A DNA stretch of 64,000 bases from Ornithinimicrobium flavum. Lineage in GTDB: Bacteria > Actinomycetota > Actinomycetes > Actinomycetales > Dermatophilaceae. Below are positions 1-8,106 of the stretch, piece by piece. Both the position numbers and the translations under genes were made by a program. The notes beneath the pieces are model-generated. The model saw only the letters and a program-made list of their open reading frames with translations. It searched no databases and was not told the DNA's origin. The stretch is taken from assembly GCF_004526345.1 (NCBI RefSeq), contig NZ_CP038213.1, positions 992,001 through 1,056,000 of the forward strand. The letters run 5' to 3'. How positions within the stretch are numbered: position 1 is the first letter of the stretch; every line of letters begins with the position of its first letter.

Positions 1-1196
1 CCGGCCTCGATCAGCGAGGTGTCGTCCCCGAGGGCCAGCGCGCCCCCGGTGGCGGTGCCCACCTGGTGCAGCCGCCAGGGGTTGAGGACCGTGGCGGGGG
101 TGGCGAGCTCCTGGACGAGGGCGCCGAGGAACTCGCGCTGGCGCTCCACGCGCCCGATGTCCCCCCGGGGATCGCTGTAGCGCATCCGTACGTAGCCTAG
201 GGCCGAGGCCCCGTCGAGCACCTGGCAGCCGGCCGGCAGGTCGAGGTGGGCCTTGTCGTCCTGGATGGGCTCGTCGAGGCACATCTCCACCCCGCCGACA
301 CCGTCGACGACGGTGACGAACCCGCCGAAGCCGATCTCCAGGTAGCCGTCGACCCGCATGCCGGTGGCGCGCTCGACGGTGTCGGTCAGCAGCTCGGGGC
401 CGCCGCGGCTGTGCGCGGCGTTGAGCTTGTCCCACCCGTGGTCGCGGATGTCCACGTAGCTGTCCCGCGGCAGGCTCACCAGCGTCGGGCTGCCCAGGGT
501 GGGCACGTGCAGCAGCATGACCGTGTCGGCCCGCGAGCCCTCGGTGAAGCCGGTGCCGAAGTCGTCCCGCTGGTCCTCGGTCAGCTGCTCACGGCTGTCC
601 GTGCCGACGAGCAGGAAGGTCGACCCGGCGGCGCCGCCCGGCCGGTCCGCGACGTCCGGCGTGGCGTCCACCCGGTTGACGCTGCCCCACACCAGGGAGA
701 GCACGACGATCATGGTCACGACGTAGGCCACGACCAGCAGGGCCAGGAGAGCGAGGAACCGGCGGAAGCCGTAACGGGGCCGGCGCCGGCGCCGGCGGGG
801 CGCGGGGGCGGTACGGCGCCGCGGCGGCGGTCCGGAAGGGGCCCGACGCTCGTCGTAGCGCTCGTCGTACGGGTCGTAGCCCTGGCGACGGTCGTCGTAA
901 CGCTCGTCGTAAAGGTCGTAGCCCTGGCGACGGTCGTCGTAGCGCTCGTCGTAAGGGTCGTAGCCCTGGCGACGGTCGTCGTAGCGGTCGTCGTAGGCGT
1001 CGTAGCCCTGGCGCCGGTCGTCGTAGCGCTGGCGAGGGTCGTCGTAGCGGTCGTCGTAGGCGTCGTGGCCCTGCTCGTCGCGGCGCGGCGGCCGCGGCAT
1101 GCGCTGCGTCGGGTCGCCCTGCGGGGACCGGTCGTCCCGCCCCCGCGCAGGGCGCGGCACGGGGCGGGTCCAGTCGTCGTCGGGTGGGCGAGGCAC
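1..1196 (-). CDS. LCP (LytR-CpsA-Psr) family protein, C-terminus cut by window edge
   Basis: Membrane-anchored LCP enzyme. The family attaches undecaprenyl-linked glycopolymers (arabinogalactan- or teichoic-acid-like) to peptidoglycan outside the cell. About 398 residues are present. Residues ~1-125 are hydrophilic and hold tandem Tyr/Asp/Arg repeats. A basic stretch precedes one membrane segment (FLALLALLVVAYVV). The extracellular LCP domain then shows TFLLVGTDSRE, SRADTVMLLHV, SLPRDSYVDI, DKLNAAHSRGG and YVRMRYSDPRGDIGRVERQR, which are the conserved Arg/Asp positions that bind the pyrophosphate lipid. The GTG start at 1196 lies 8 nt after a TAGGCT box. The gene is divergent from a GT2 glycosyltransferase, which fits envelope polymer assembly. 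The stop codon lies outside the window. Confidence 0.9.
   Translation of the reverse strand, partial: MPRPPDDDWTRPVPRPARGRDDRSPQGDPTQRMPRPPRRDEQGHDAYDDRYDDPRQRYDDRRQGYDAYDDRYDDRRQGYDPYDERYDDRRQGYDLYDERYDDRRQGYDPYDERYDERRAPSGPPPRRRTAPAPRRRRRRPRYGFRRFLALLALLVVAYVVTMIVVLSLVWGSVNRVDATPDVADRPGGAAGSTFLLVGTDSREQLTEDQRDDFGTGFTEGSRADTVMLLHVPTLGSPTLVSLPRDSYVDIRDHGWDKLNAAHSRGGPELLTDTVERATGMRVDGYLEIGFGGFVTVVDGVGGVEMCLDEPIQDDKAHLDLPAGCQVLDGASALGYVRMRYSDPRGDIGRVERQREFLGALVQELATPATVLNPWRLHQVGTATGGALALGDDTSLIEA
852..1068 (-). repeat. 42-bp in-frame tandem repeats in the LCP N-terminus
   Basis: About five imperfect copies of a 42-bp unit encode the 14-residue motif YDERYDDRRQGYDP, with small variants (DAYDD, DLYDE). 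The period keeps the reading frame, so the copy number could change without breaking the gene. The array lies in the cytoplasmic segment before the membrane anchor. Confidence 0.85.
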
Positions 1197-1204
1197 GGAC
1201 AGAC

Positions 1205-1210
1205 AGCCTA
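1205..1210 (-). promoter_or_regulatory. -10 box (TAGGCT) for the LCP gene, leaderless start
   Basis: TAGGCT on the minus strand lies 8 nt before the GTG start. There is no Shine-Dalgarno sequence between the box and the start codon. Confidence 0.5.
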
Positions 1211-1279
1211 GGCCAGGTGCCTTGTGGTCGGCTGGACGTGGCCCGCGCGAGCCGCAGCGGGGCGTCCCCGCCCGGAAGG

Positions 1280-1285
1280 TAGCCT
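1280..1285 (+). promoter_or_regulatory. -10 box (TAGCCT) for the GT2 gene, leaderless start
   Basis: TAGCCT is followed by 7 nt and then GTG at 1293. This supports 1293 over the longer in-frame start at 1224. Confidence 0.55.
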
Positions 1286-1292
1286 CGCGGAC

Positions 1293-2279
1293 GTGACCCC
1301 GACGCCCGACCGCACCGCATACCCGCCCGTCTCGGTCATCATGCCCATCCTCAACGAGGAGGGGCACCTCGAGGAGGCGGTGCGCTCGGTGCTGGCGCAG
1401 GACTACCCCGGGGGGATGGAGGTGGTGGTCGCGGTCGGGCCGAGCCGTGACCGCACGCGGGAGGTCGCCGACCGGCTCGCCGCGGGTGACCCCCGGGTGC
1501 TCGTGGTGGACAACCCGGGCGGCCGCACGCCGGACGGTCTCAACGCGGCCCTGGCCGCCTCCCACCACGGGATCGTCGTGCGGATGGACGGCCACGGCGC
1601 GATGAGCGAGGGCTACGTGCGGCGGGCGGTGGAGCTCCTGGAGGAGACGGGGGCGGCCAACGTCGGGGGCCTCATGCTCGCCGAGGGCTCGACCGACATG
1701 CAGCAGGCCGTCGCGATCGCCATGCGCTCACCGCTGGGCATCGGTGGGGCCCGCTTCCACGTCGGAGGACGGGCGGGACCGGCCGAGACCGTCTTCCTCG
1801 GGGTCTTCCGCCGGGCCTGGCTGGAGCAGGTCGGCGGCTACGACCCGTCCTACACCCGCGCGCAGGACTGGGAGCTCAACCACCGGATCCGCAAGGCCGG
1901 CGGGGTCGTGTGGTTCACGCCCGAGCTGACGGTCACCTACCGGCCCCGGTCCAGCTTCGGTGACCTGGCCCGGCAGTTCTACACCAGCGGCCAGTGGCGG
2001 CGGCAGGTGGTGCGCCAGCACCCCGACAGCGTCAACGCCCGCTACCTGGCGCCTCCGGCGGCCCTCGCCCTCGTCGTGGGTGGCGCGGTCGGTGGGCTGC
2101 TGAGCCGGCCGATGTGGGTGCTCCCGCTGGGGTATGCGGCGGCCGTCACCGTCGGCGGGGCGTGGATCTCACGCGGCCAGGGCGTCGGGGTCCGGGCCCG
2201 GATGCCCGCGGTGCTGGCGACGATGCACCTGATGTGGGGCGCCGGGTTCCTCCGCGGACCCGACGCCCCACCACGCTGA
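1293..2279 (+). CDS. glycosyltransferase family 2, ExoA-like
   Basis: Inverting GT2 glycosyltransferase of 328 residues that builds an envelope or exported polysaccharide; donor and acceptor are unknown. The GT-A fold opens with PPVSVIMPILNEEGHLEEAV. The nucleotide and metal region RMDGHGAM is near residue 90. The acceptor-side motif RAQDWELNHRIRKAGG is near residue 190. Hydrophobic segments near the C-terminus (LALVVGGAVGGLL and LPLGYAAAVTVGG) suggest membrane association, as in succinoglycan ExoA-like enzymes. I chose GTG 1293 because it sits just after a -10 box and the protein then begins immediately before the fold. The longer 1224 start adds an unconvincing Arg/Pro leader. The neighbouring LCP gene suggests a shared role in wall polymers. 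Confidence 0.85.
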   Translation: MTPTPDRTAYPPVSVIMPILNEEGHLEEAVRSVLAQDYPGGMEVVVAVGPSRDRTREVADRLAAGDPRVLVVDNPGGRTPDGLNAALAASHHGIVVRMDGHGAMSEGYVRRAVELLEETGAANVGGLMLAEGSTDMQQAVAIAMRSPLGIGGARFHVGGRAGPAETVFLGVFRRAWLEQVGGYDPSYTRAQDWELNHRIRKAGGVVWFTPELTVTYRPRSSFGDLARQFYTSGQWRRQVVRQHPDSVNARYLAPPAALALVVGGAVGGLLSRPMWVLPLGYAAAVTVGGAWISRGQGVGVRARMPAVLATMHLMWGAGFLRGPDAPPR

Positions 2280-2288
2280 CCCGGCTGC

Positions 2289-2963
2289 TCAGCCCTCCGT
2301 GGGAGGGGTGGGCTCCGGGGTCGGCTCGTCGACCGCGATGCGCAGCTGGGGCTCGGTCTTCTCCACGACCTCCTCGACGCTGACGCCCGGGGCGACCTCG
2401 CGCAGGACCAGGCCCTCGGGGGTGACGTCGATGACCGCGAGGTCGGTGATGATGCGCTGGACGACCTGCAGACCGGTGATGGGCAGGTCGCACTCCTCGA
2501 CGATCTTGTAGGAGCCGTCCTTGGCGACGTGGTCCATGAGGACGATGACCTTCTTGGCACCGAGCACCAGGTCCATCGCGCCGCCCATGCCCTTGACCAT
2601 CTTGCCCGGGATCATCCAGTTGGCGATGTCGCCGGCGCGGGAGACCTGCATGGCCCCGAGGATGGCCGCGTCGACCTTGCCGCCGCGGATCATGCCGAAG
2701 CTGGTGGCCGAGTCGAAGAAGCTGGCGCCCGGCCGGACGGTCACCGTCTCCTTGCCGGCGTTGATGAGATCGGCCTCCTCCTCACCCTCGTAGGGGTAGG
2801 GGCCCACGCCCAGGATGCCGTTCTCCGACTGCAGCACCAGCTCGACGTCGTCCGGGACGTAGTTGGGGACGAGCGTGGGCATGCCGATGCCCAGGTTGAC
2901 GTAGTCCCCGTCGCTCAGCTCACGGGCGGCGCGGGCCGCCATCTCCTCACGGGTCAGAGCCAT
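2289..2963 (-). CDS. scoB: 3-oxoacid CoA-transferase subunit B
   Basis: Beta subunit (224 residues) of a succinyl-CoA:3-oxoacid-type CoA-transferase. It moves CoA between succinyl-CoA or acetyl-CoA and acetoacetate-like acids. The catalytic glutamate sits in SENGILG near residue 50. Downstream are [17 protein letters not shown] and [18 protein letters not shown], both typical of the beta subunit. The start lies 3 nt from the stop of the alpha-subunit gene, so the two form an operon. Substrate specificity cannot be read from sequence; SCOT and AtoDA-type enzymes look alike here. A link to the acetoacetyl-CoA chemistry of the PHA locus is possible but unproven. Confidence 0.92.
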   Translation of the reverse strand: MALTREEMAARAARELSDGDYVNLGIGMPTLVPNYVPDDVELVLQSENGILGVGPYPYEGEEEADLINAGKETVTVRPGASFFDSATSFGMIRGGKVDAAILGAMQVSRAGDIANWMIPGKMVKGMGGAMDLVLGAKKVIVLMDHVAKDGSYKIVEECDLPITGLQVVQRIITDLAVIDVTPEGLVLREVAPGVSVEEVVEKTEPQLRIAVDEPTPEPTPPTEG

Positions 2964-2966
2964 GGC

Positions 2967-3758
<792 letters not shown>

Positions 3759-3764
3759 GCCAGG

Positions 3765-3770
3765 AGGCTA
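3765..3770 (-). promoter_or_regulatory. -10 box (TAGCCT) for scoAB
   Basis: TAGCCT on the minus strand, 6 nt before ATG 3758, with no separate ribosome binding site. Confidence 0.5.
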
Positions 3771-3788
3771 CCCGCCGCGGGGGACGCG

Positions 3789-4526
3789 TCAGCCGGGACC
3801 CCCGGCGTCCGGGACCGCCCGGAAGGTCACGCCCTCGGCCGTCAGCCGCGGGTCGTCGTCGGCCGGCAGGGGGCCGTCCACCAGGACCGCGGAACCGTCG
3901 GTCGCGAGCATCTGGAGCACCACCCGGACGAAGGTGCCCCGGTCCCGCGTCGTGACCAGGGAGCGGCCGCCCGTCGGCAGGGGCGCCAGACCCTCGAGGA
4001 GGTCGGCGTAGGTGACCCGGGAGCCGAAGGTGACCAGGGCCGTGTCCTGCGGGTCCACCTCGTCCCACGCGACGAAGTCGTCGGCGTAGCTGGACAGCTC
4101 GGCGGCCTCGTCCATGACCCCCGAGCGCAGCTCGGCCCCGAAGTGGCGGGACAGGGCCGGCAGCGCCACGGCCACCACCTCGTCGCAGTCCTCGGCGAGC
4201 TCGCTGTCGGGGTCGGTGGTGACCAGGACGTCGGCCCCCTCGTGGGTGTCCACGGTCAGGGTCGCCCCGACCGACCAGACCGCCAGCGCCCAGTAGGCCA
4301 GCCGCCAGTGCGGCGCGGGGAGGTCCACGAGGACGACCGAGCCGGGCTGGACGTCCAGGCCCTCCTGGAGGGCGTTCGCGGCCTTGGCGACCCACGTCCG
4401 CAGCACGCGCCGGGAGATCTCGATCCGTTCGCCGGTGCCGTCGGGGTTGTCGTCGTAGTAGGTCAGCGCCGGGCGGGTGGCGTCGGCGGCCACGGCGTCG
4501 GAGAGGACCTGGGCTGGAAGGTGCAC
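3789..4526 (-). CDS. TIGR03089 family protein (adenylate-forming-like N-terminal fragment)
   Basis: Protein of 245 residues that resembles the N-terminal part of AMP-binding, acyl-CoA-synthetase-like enzymes (RPALTYYDDNPDGTGERIEISR, LDVQPGSVVLVDLPAPHW). It lacks the P-loop and adenylation core that would make it active. It matches what I know of TIGR03089, an actinobacterial family of unknown function often found near LCP genes, as here. The GTG start at 4526 lies 7 nt after a TACCTT box (4534-4539, minus strand). Longer open frames upstream run into the divergent DNA glycosylase gene and were not used. Confidence 0.8.
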   Translation of the reverse strand: MHLPAQVLSDAVAADATRPALTYYDDNPDGTGERIEISRRVLRTWVAKAANALQEGLDVQPGSVVLVDLPAPHWRLAYWALAVWSVGATLTVDTHEGADVLVTTDPDSELAEDCDEVVAVALPALSRHFGAELRSGVMDEAAELSSYADDFVAWDEVDPQDTALVTFGSRVTYADLLEGLAPLPTGGRSLVTTRDRGTFVRVVLQMLATDGSAVLVDGPLPADDDPRLTAEGVTFRAVPDAGGPG

Positions 4527-4533
4527 GGACCCC

Positions 4534-4539
4534 AAGGTA
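4534..4539 (-). promoter_or_regulatory. -10 box (TACCTT) for the TIGR03089 gene
   Basis: TACCTT on the minus strand with a 7-nt spacer to GTG 4526. It lies in the 60-nt divergent gap before the DNA glycosylase gene. Confidence 0.45.
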
Positions 4540-4586
4540 ACGCCACGTCTTGCGTCGGCGTGCCCGGAGGGGCAGGCTTGGGCGCC

Positions 4587-5609
4587 GTGACCCCAGCCCC
4601 GCGTCGACCCGTGCCGGGGGTCCCCCCGGCCACGGGACCGGCCCTGCGCCCGGTGCGCAGGGTATGGCGTCCGGACGGCCCGGTCGACGTCCGGGCCACC
4701 TGGGGGGTGCTGCGGAGAGGGGCGGGCGACCCCTCGTGGGTGGTCGCGCGCGGCGCCCTGTGGCGCGGCATCCGGGCTCCCCAGGGTCCGGCGACGCTGC
4801 GTCTGGTGCCGCACCCCGGGGAGGGGGTGGTCGAGGCCGAGGCATGGGGGGCGGGGGCTGCCTGGGTGCTGGAGCACCTGCCCGGCATGCTGGGGGAGGG
4901 GGACGAGGGGCGGGCCACCTTCGTCGCGCACCACGGGGTGGTCGCCGACGCGCTACGGCGCAACCCGGGGTGGCGGGTGCCGAGGACGGGCCTGGTCCTG
5001 GAGTCCCTCGTCCCGGCCGTCATCGAGCAGAAGGTGACCGGGCAGGAGGCCTTCTCCGGGTGGCGGCGGATCGTCCGCCGCTTCGGGGAGCCGGCCCCCG
5101 GGCCCGGCGGACCTCTCGGCCTGGTCGTGGCGCCGTCGGCGCCGACGCTCCTGTCGATCCCCTCCTGGGAGTGGCTGGGGGCCGGCGTGAGTCCGCAGCG
5201 CTCCGACACGGTGCAGCGGGTGGCCCGCGTCGCCTCGCGGTTGGAGGAGGCGGCCGACCTCGATCGCGTGGCGGCGCGGCGCCGCCTCACGAGCATCCCC
5301 GGGGTCGGCGTGTGGACCGCGGCCGAGACCGCGCACCGGGCGTTCGGCGACCCCGACTCGGTGAGCTTCGGCGACTACCACGTCGCGGCCAACATCGGGT
5401 GGGCGCTGACCGGCCACCCCGTCGACGACCAGGGCCTGGTGGAGCTGCTCCGGCCGTACGCGGGGCAGCGCTACCGCGTGCAGCGGCTGCTGGAGCTGGT
5501 CGGTGCGCTGCGGCCCCGGCGGGGTCCGAGGATGGCGCCCCGGGCCCACCTGCCGGTGGCCCGGCGTCACCCCAGGGGTGGTCGGGAGCCGGGGGCGCGG
5601 TCGGCCTGA
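4587..5609 (+). CDS. DNA-3-methyladenine glycosylase family (AlkA-like HhH-GPD) protein
   Basis: Base-excision repair glycosylase of 340 residues that removes alkylated purines. The HhH-GPD core spans roughly residues 130-300. It contains LESLVPAVIEQKVTGQEAF, the hairpin RRLTSIPGVGVWTAAET, and FGDYHVAANIGWAL with the catalytic aspartate in GDYH. The N-terminal ~120 residues form the beta domain seen in AlkA. I chose GTG 4587 because the protein then begins just before recognisable sequence. The frame stays open upstream for more than 2 kb, antisense to other genes, because of high GC. The 3' end overlaps the 3' end of the convergent fbiB by about 43 nt. Confidence 0.85.
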   Translation: MTPAPRRPVPGVPPATGPALRPVRRVWRPDGPVDVRATWGVLRRGAGDPSWVVARGALWRGIRAPQGPATLRLVPHPGEGVVEAEAWGAGAAWVLEHLPGMLGEGDEGRATFVAHHGVVADALRRNPGWRVPRTGLVLESLVPAVIEQKVTGQEAFSGWRRIVRRFGEPAPGPGGPLGLVVAPSAPTLLSIPSWEWLGAGVSPQRSDTVQRVARVASRLEEAADLDRVAARRRLTSIPGVGVWTAAETAHRAFGDPDSVSFGDYHVAANIGWALTGHPVDDQGLVELLRPYAGQRYRVQRLLELVGALRPRRGPRMAPRAHLPVARRHPRGGREPGARSA

Positions 5610-6677
5610 GACGGCGCGCCCGTGCCGGGGTGCTCCGCCACGTGCACCGCGGCCCCCACGTCCTCGCCCGCCAGGGCCACCTCGAGCCGTGCGGCGACGC
5701 GCCCCGCGGTGACCGGGTCCGGTGCGTGCACCGCATACCCGGTGCCGGCGGAGCCGGTGACCCCCGCACCGGGGTGGCCCAGCACCGCGAGCCGGACGGC
5801 CCGCGCGCCCCTCTCCTCCACGGGCTCCGGCCCCACCGGGGCGAGCCCGACCTCCTCGGCCGCCACCGAGCCGGGCGGGGCGCCCAGGGCGGCTCGCACC
5901 GCCTCGTGGTGACCCACGGCGAACCAGTCGGAGGGGCCGGTCCGGACCAGGGAGCGTGCCCCGGGCGTCGTCCCGGCGGGGGCCACGGCCTCCGGGAGCC
6001 CGCGGACGAGCGCCGCGGCCACCCCACCCAGCTTGCCCTTGACCAGGTCGGCCGCCGCGGCGAGCTCGTCGGCGAGGGCCCGCTCGGTGACGGCCAGCGG
6101 GCGCCCGTCGACGTCGGTCCCTCCCCGCAGGTCGTCCACGACGTGCAGCCCGTGCGCGCCCAGGGCGAGGTCGACCTGCCCCGCCCGCCAGGCCCGGCCC
6201 GCCGTGTCGGTGAGGATCACGCCCACCCGCGTGCCCGGCCGGAGCCCCACGAGGCGCGCGTGCAGGTCCGCCGCGGCGGCGTCGGGGTCCTCCGGCAGCA
6301 GCAGGACACCACCGTCCGGACCGGTGTTGGAGGCGTCCACGCCGGCCGCCGCCATGACCGGGCCGGCGACGGCCTCGACCACCCGGGTGGTGCCGCGCGG
6401 GGTGCGGCGCTCGGCGACGACGCGCACGGTCGCGCGTGCCACGACCTGCTCCCGGTGCCGCCGGGCCCCCTCGGGGGAGGCGGGGGAGGCCTCGCGCAGG
6501 CCGAGGGCCTTCGACACGACCTTGCTCGACACCGCCAGCACGTCCCCGTCCTGCAGCCCGCCCCAGGGCTCCAGGCCCGCAGGAGGAGCGGGGCCAGGTC
6601 GGTGCCCGCCGTGACCTCCGGCACCCCGGTCAGGGGGCCAGGAGCACGCCGCCCCGTCCGGGGAGCGGCCCGGTCAC
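5567..6677 (-). pseudogene. fbiB: coenzyme F420-0:L-glutamate ligase (FbiB/CofE), two frameshifts
   Basis: FbiB adds gamma-linked glutamates to F420-0 using GTP. Visible motifs are PEVTAGTDLAPLL, DVLAVSSKVVSKALG, NTGPDGG and RVGVILTDTAGRAWR. The likely start is GTG 6677, overlapping the fbiA stop as GTGA. The frame breaks near 6635 (a C run on the coding strand) and again near 6578; one extra C at each point restores VTGPLPGRGGVLLAPLTGVP and then LEPWGGLQDGDVLAVSS. After the CofE core there is a ~125-residue extension that does not look like the full nitroreductase domain of mycobacterial FbiB. The breaks may be true decay or assembly indels. I favour indels, because neighbouring genes show the same pattern. 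Confidence 0.75.
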
Positions 6678-7669
6678 GCGGTCCGCTCGGCGGGCGAGGG
6701 GCGCAGGGTCAGCGCGAGGTCGAGGGCGGCGCCGGCCACCCGGCTCGCGCCCTGAGGGTCGCGCATGAGGATGTCGTCGGCGCGCACCGTCACCCGCGCC
6801 GGCACGCCGGCGCGGTCGACCTCGTCGCCGTGGTGGACGAGCCAGCCGTCGAGCAGGTCGGCGTACAGCCCGCGACACCGCTGGCCGTGGGCTCGACCCC
6901 GCGGGGCCAGGCAGGCATCGGCATACCCGCGGACGGGCCGCCCACCCACGACGGGACTCACCCCGACCACCGGTGCCCGGGTGCCGCGCAGCGCCTCCGG
7001 ATGCCCGGGACACCAGGATGATCCCGATCGAGACGACGGGGTTGCTCGGCGGCAGCAGCACGACGTCGGCCGAGCGGATCGCCTCCAGCACACCGGGTGC
7101 GGCGGCGGCCCGGGCCAGACCCGCGACGGTGAACCGCCGGGCCGGCAGCGCGGCCCGGTGCCGCACCCACCACTCCTGGAAGTGCAGGGCGCGCTCGCCG
7201 TCCCCGTCGTCGACGACCACGTGGGTCTCGATGGGGGTGTCGGTCGCGGGCAGCAGCTCGACCCCCTGGTCCGGCAGCCCCCAGCGATCCGCGAGGCGTC
7301 GGGTGACCTCGGTCAGGCTCAGCCCCTGCCCGAGCCAGAGGCTGCGGGCGACGTGGGTGCCGAGGTCGCGGTCGCCGAGCCCGAACCACCGGGGCTCGAC
7401 ACCGAGGGCGCCCAGCTCGGCCATGACCTCGCGGCCGTCACCCTCCCGACCCCAGCCCTGCTCCTCGTCGACGGCGCCGCCCAACGTGTAGAGGATGGTG
7501 TCCAGGTCCGGGCAGACCCGCAGGCCGAAGAGCGTGATGTCGTCGCCGGTGTTGCCGACCACCGTGATCCTCGCCGGGTCCGTCCCGGTCCGGTCCGGAA
7601 GGGCACGGACCAGGCCGCGGACGAAGCGGGCGCCACCGACGCCGCCGGAGAGAGAACGGTGATCTGCAT
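6674..7669 (-). pseudogene. fbiA: 2-phospho-L-lactate transferase (FbiA/CofD), frameshifted
   Basis: FbiA/CofD makes the F420-0 core by joining Fo to the lactate-derived moiety. The product starts MQITVLS at 7669 and continues in another frame as GGVGGARFVRGL, VGNTGDDITLFGLRVCPDLD and YTLGGAVDEEQGWG, all classic CofD sequence. It then passes SADVVLLPPSNPVVSIG and ends in a further frame as PVVGVSPVVGGRPVRGYADA. The first break sits in a CTCTCTC run near 7645 (net +2 or -1). Two single-base losses near 7005-7015 restore ILVVPGIPEALRGT. The gene precedes fbiB with a GTGA overlap and is divergent from whiB2, as in mycobacteria. Confidence 0.75.
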
Positions 7670-7711
7670 GGTGCCATTGTGCGAGGTCAGCGGCTTCTAG
7701 CAGATCGGGGG

Positions 7712-7740
7712 TTGACTCAGAGGGATGACACGCGTGTAAT
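7712..7740 (+). promoter_or_regulatory. candidate promoter for whiB2
   Basis: TTGACT (7712-7717) and TGTAAT (7735-7740) are 17 nt apart. About 60 nt of leader and a strong GAGGAGGAG ribosome binding site before ATG 7801 follow. Unlike most genes here, whiB2 therefore has a leadered arrangement. Confidence 0.5.
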
Positions 7741-7800
7741 TCTCGTTGTGACTTACGGTCGCGGCCGGCGGAAGTGTAGGCGAGAGGTCGAGGAGGAGCC

Positions 7801-8070
7801 ATGCACGAGCTGGAGCTGCTGTCCCTGTTGAACGGGGCGGACGAGCAGGAACCCATGTCCTGGCAGGAGCGTGCCCTGTGCGCGCAGACGGACCCGGAGG
7901 CGTTCTTCCCCGAAAAGGGAGGGTCCACCCGGGAGGCCAAGAAGGTCTGCGTCGGGTGCGAGGTGCGCGCCGAGTGCCTGGAGTATGCCCTCGCGCACGA
8001 CGAGCGCTTCGGCATCTGGGGCGGACTCTCCGAGCGCGAGCGGCGCAAGCTGAAGAAGCGCGCCGTGTGA
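7801..8070 (+). CDS. whiB2: WhiB-family [4Fe-4S] transcriptional regulator (WhiB2/WhmD type)
   Basis: Small iron-sulfur regulator of 89 residues. Four cysteines occur in the WhiB pattern: ALCAQ, then VCVGCEVRAEC. They are followed by the turn GIWGGLSERER and a basic end RRKLKKRAV that contacts DNA. The WhiB2/WhmD group controls septation genes in mycobacteria and is WhiB in Streptomyces. The assignment to WhiB2 rests on its place beside fbiA, as in M. tuberculosis Rv3260c-Rv3261. A GAGGAGGAG site lies just before the ATG. Confidence 0.92.
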   Translation: MHELELLSLLNGADEQEPMSWQERALCAQTDPEAFFPEKGGSTREAKKVCVGCEVRAECLEYALAHDERFGIWGGLSERERRKLKKRAV

Positions 8071-8106
8071 GCCCGGCTCCCGGCACCTGGCTCCCCCCGC
8101 CGCTCC

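Noticed and set aside
852-1068. Regularly spaced repeats that could suggest a CRISPR array
   Set aside because: The period is 42 bp with no unique spacers, and the repeats are in frame within the LCP gene.
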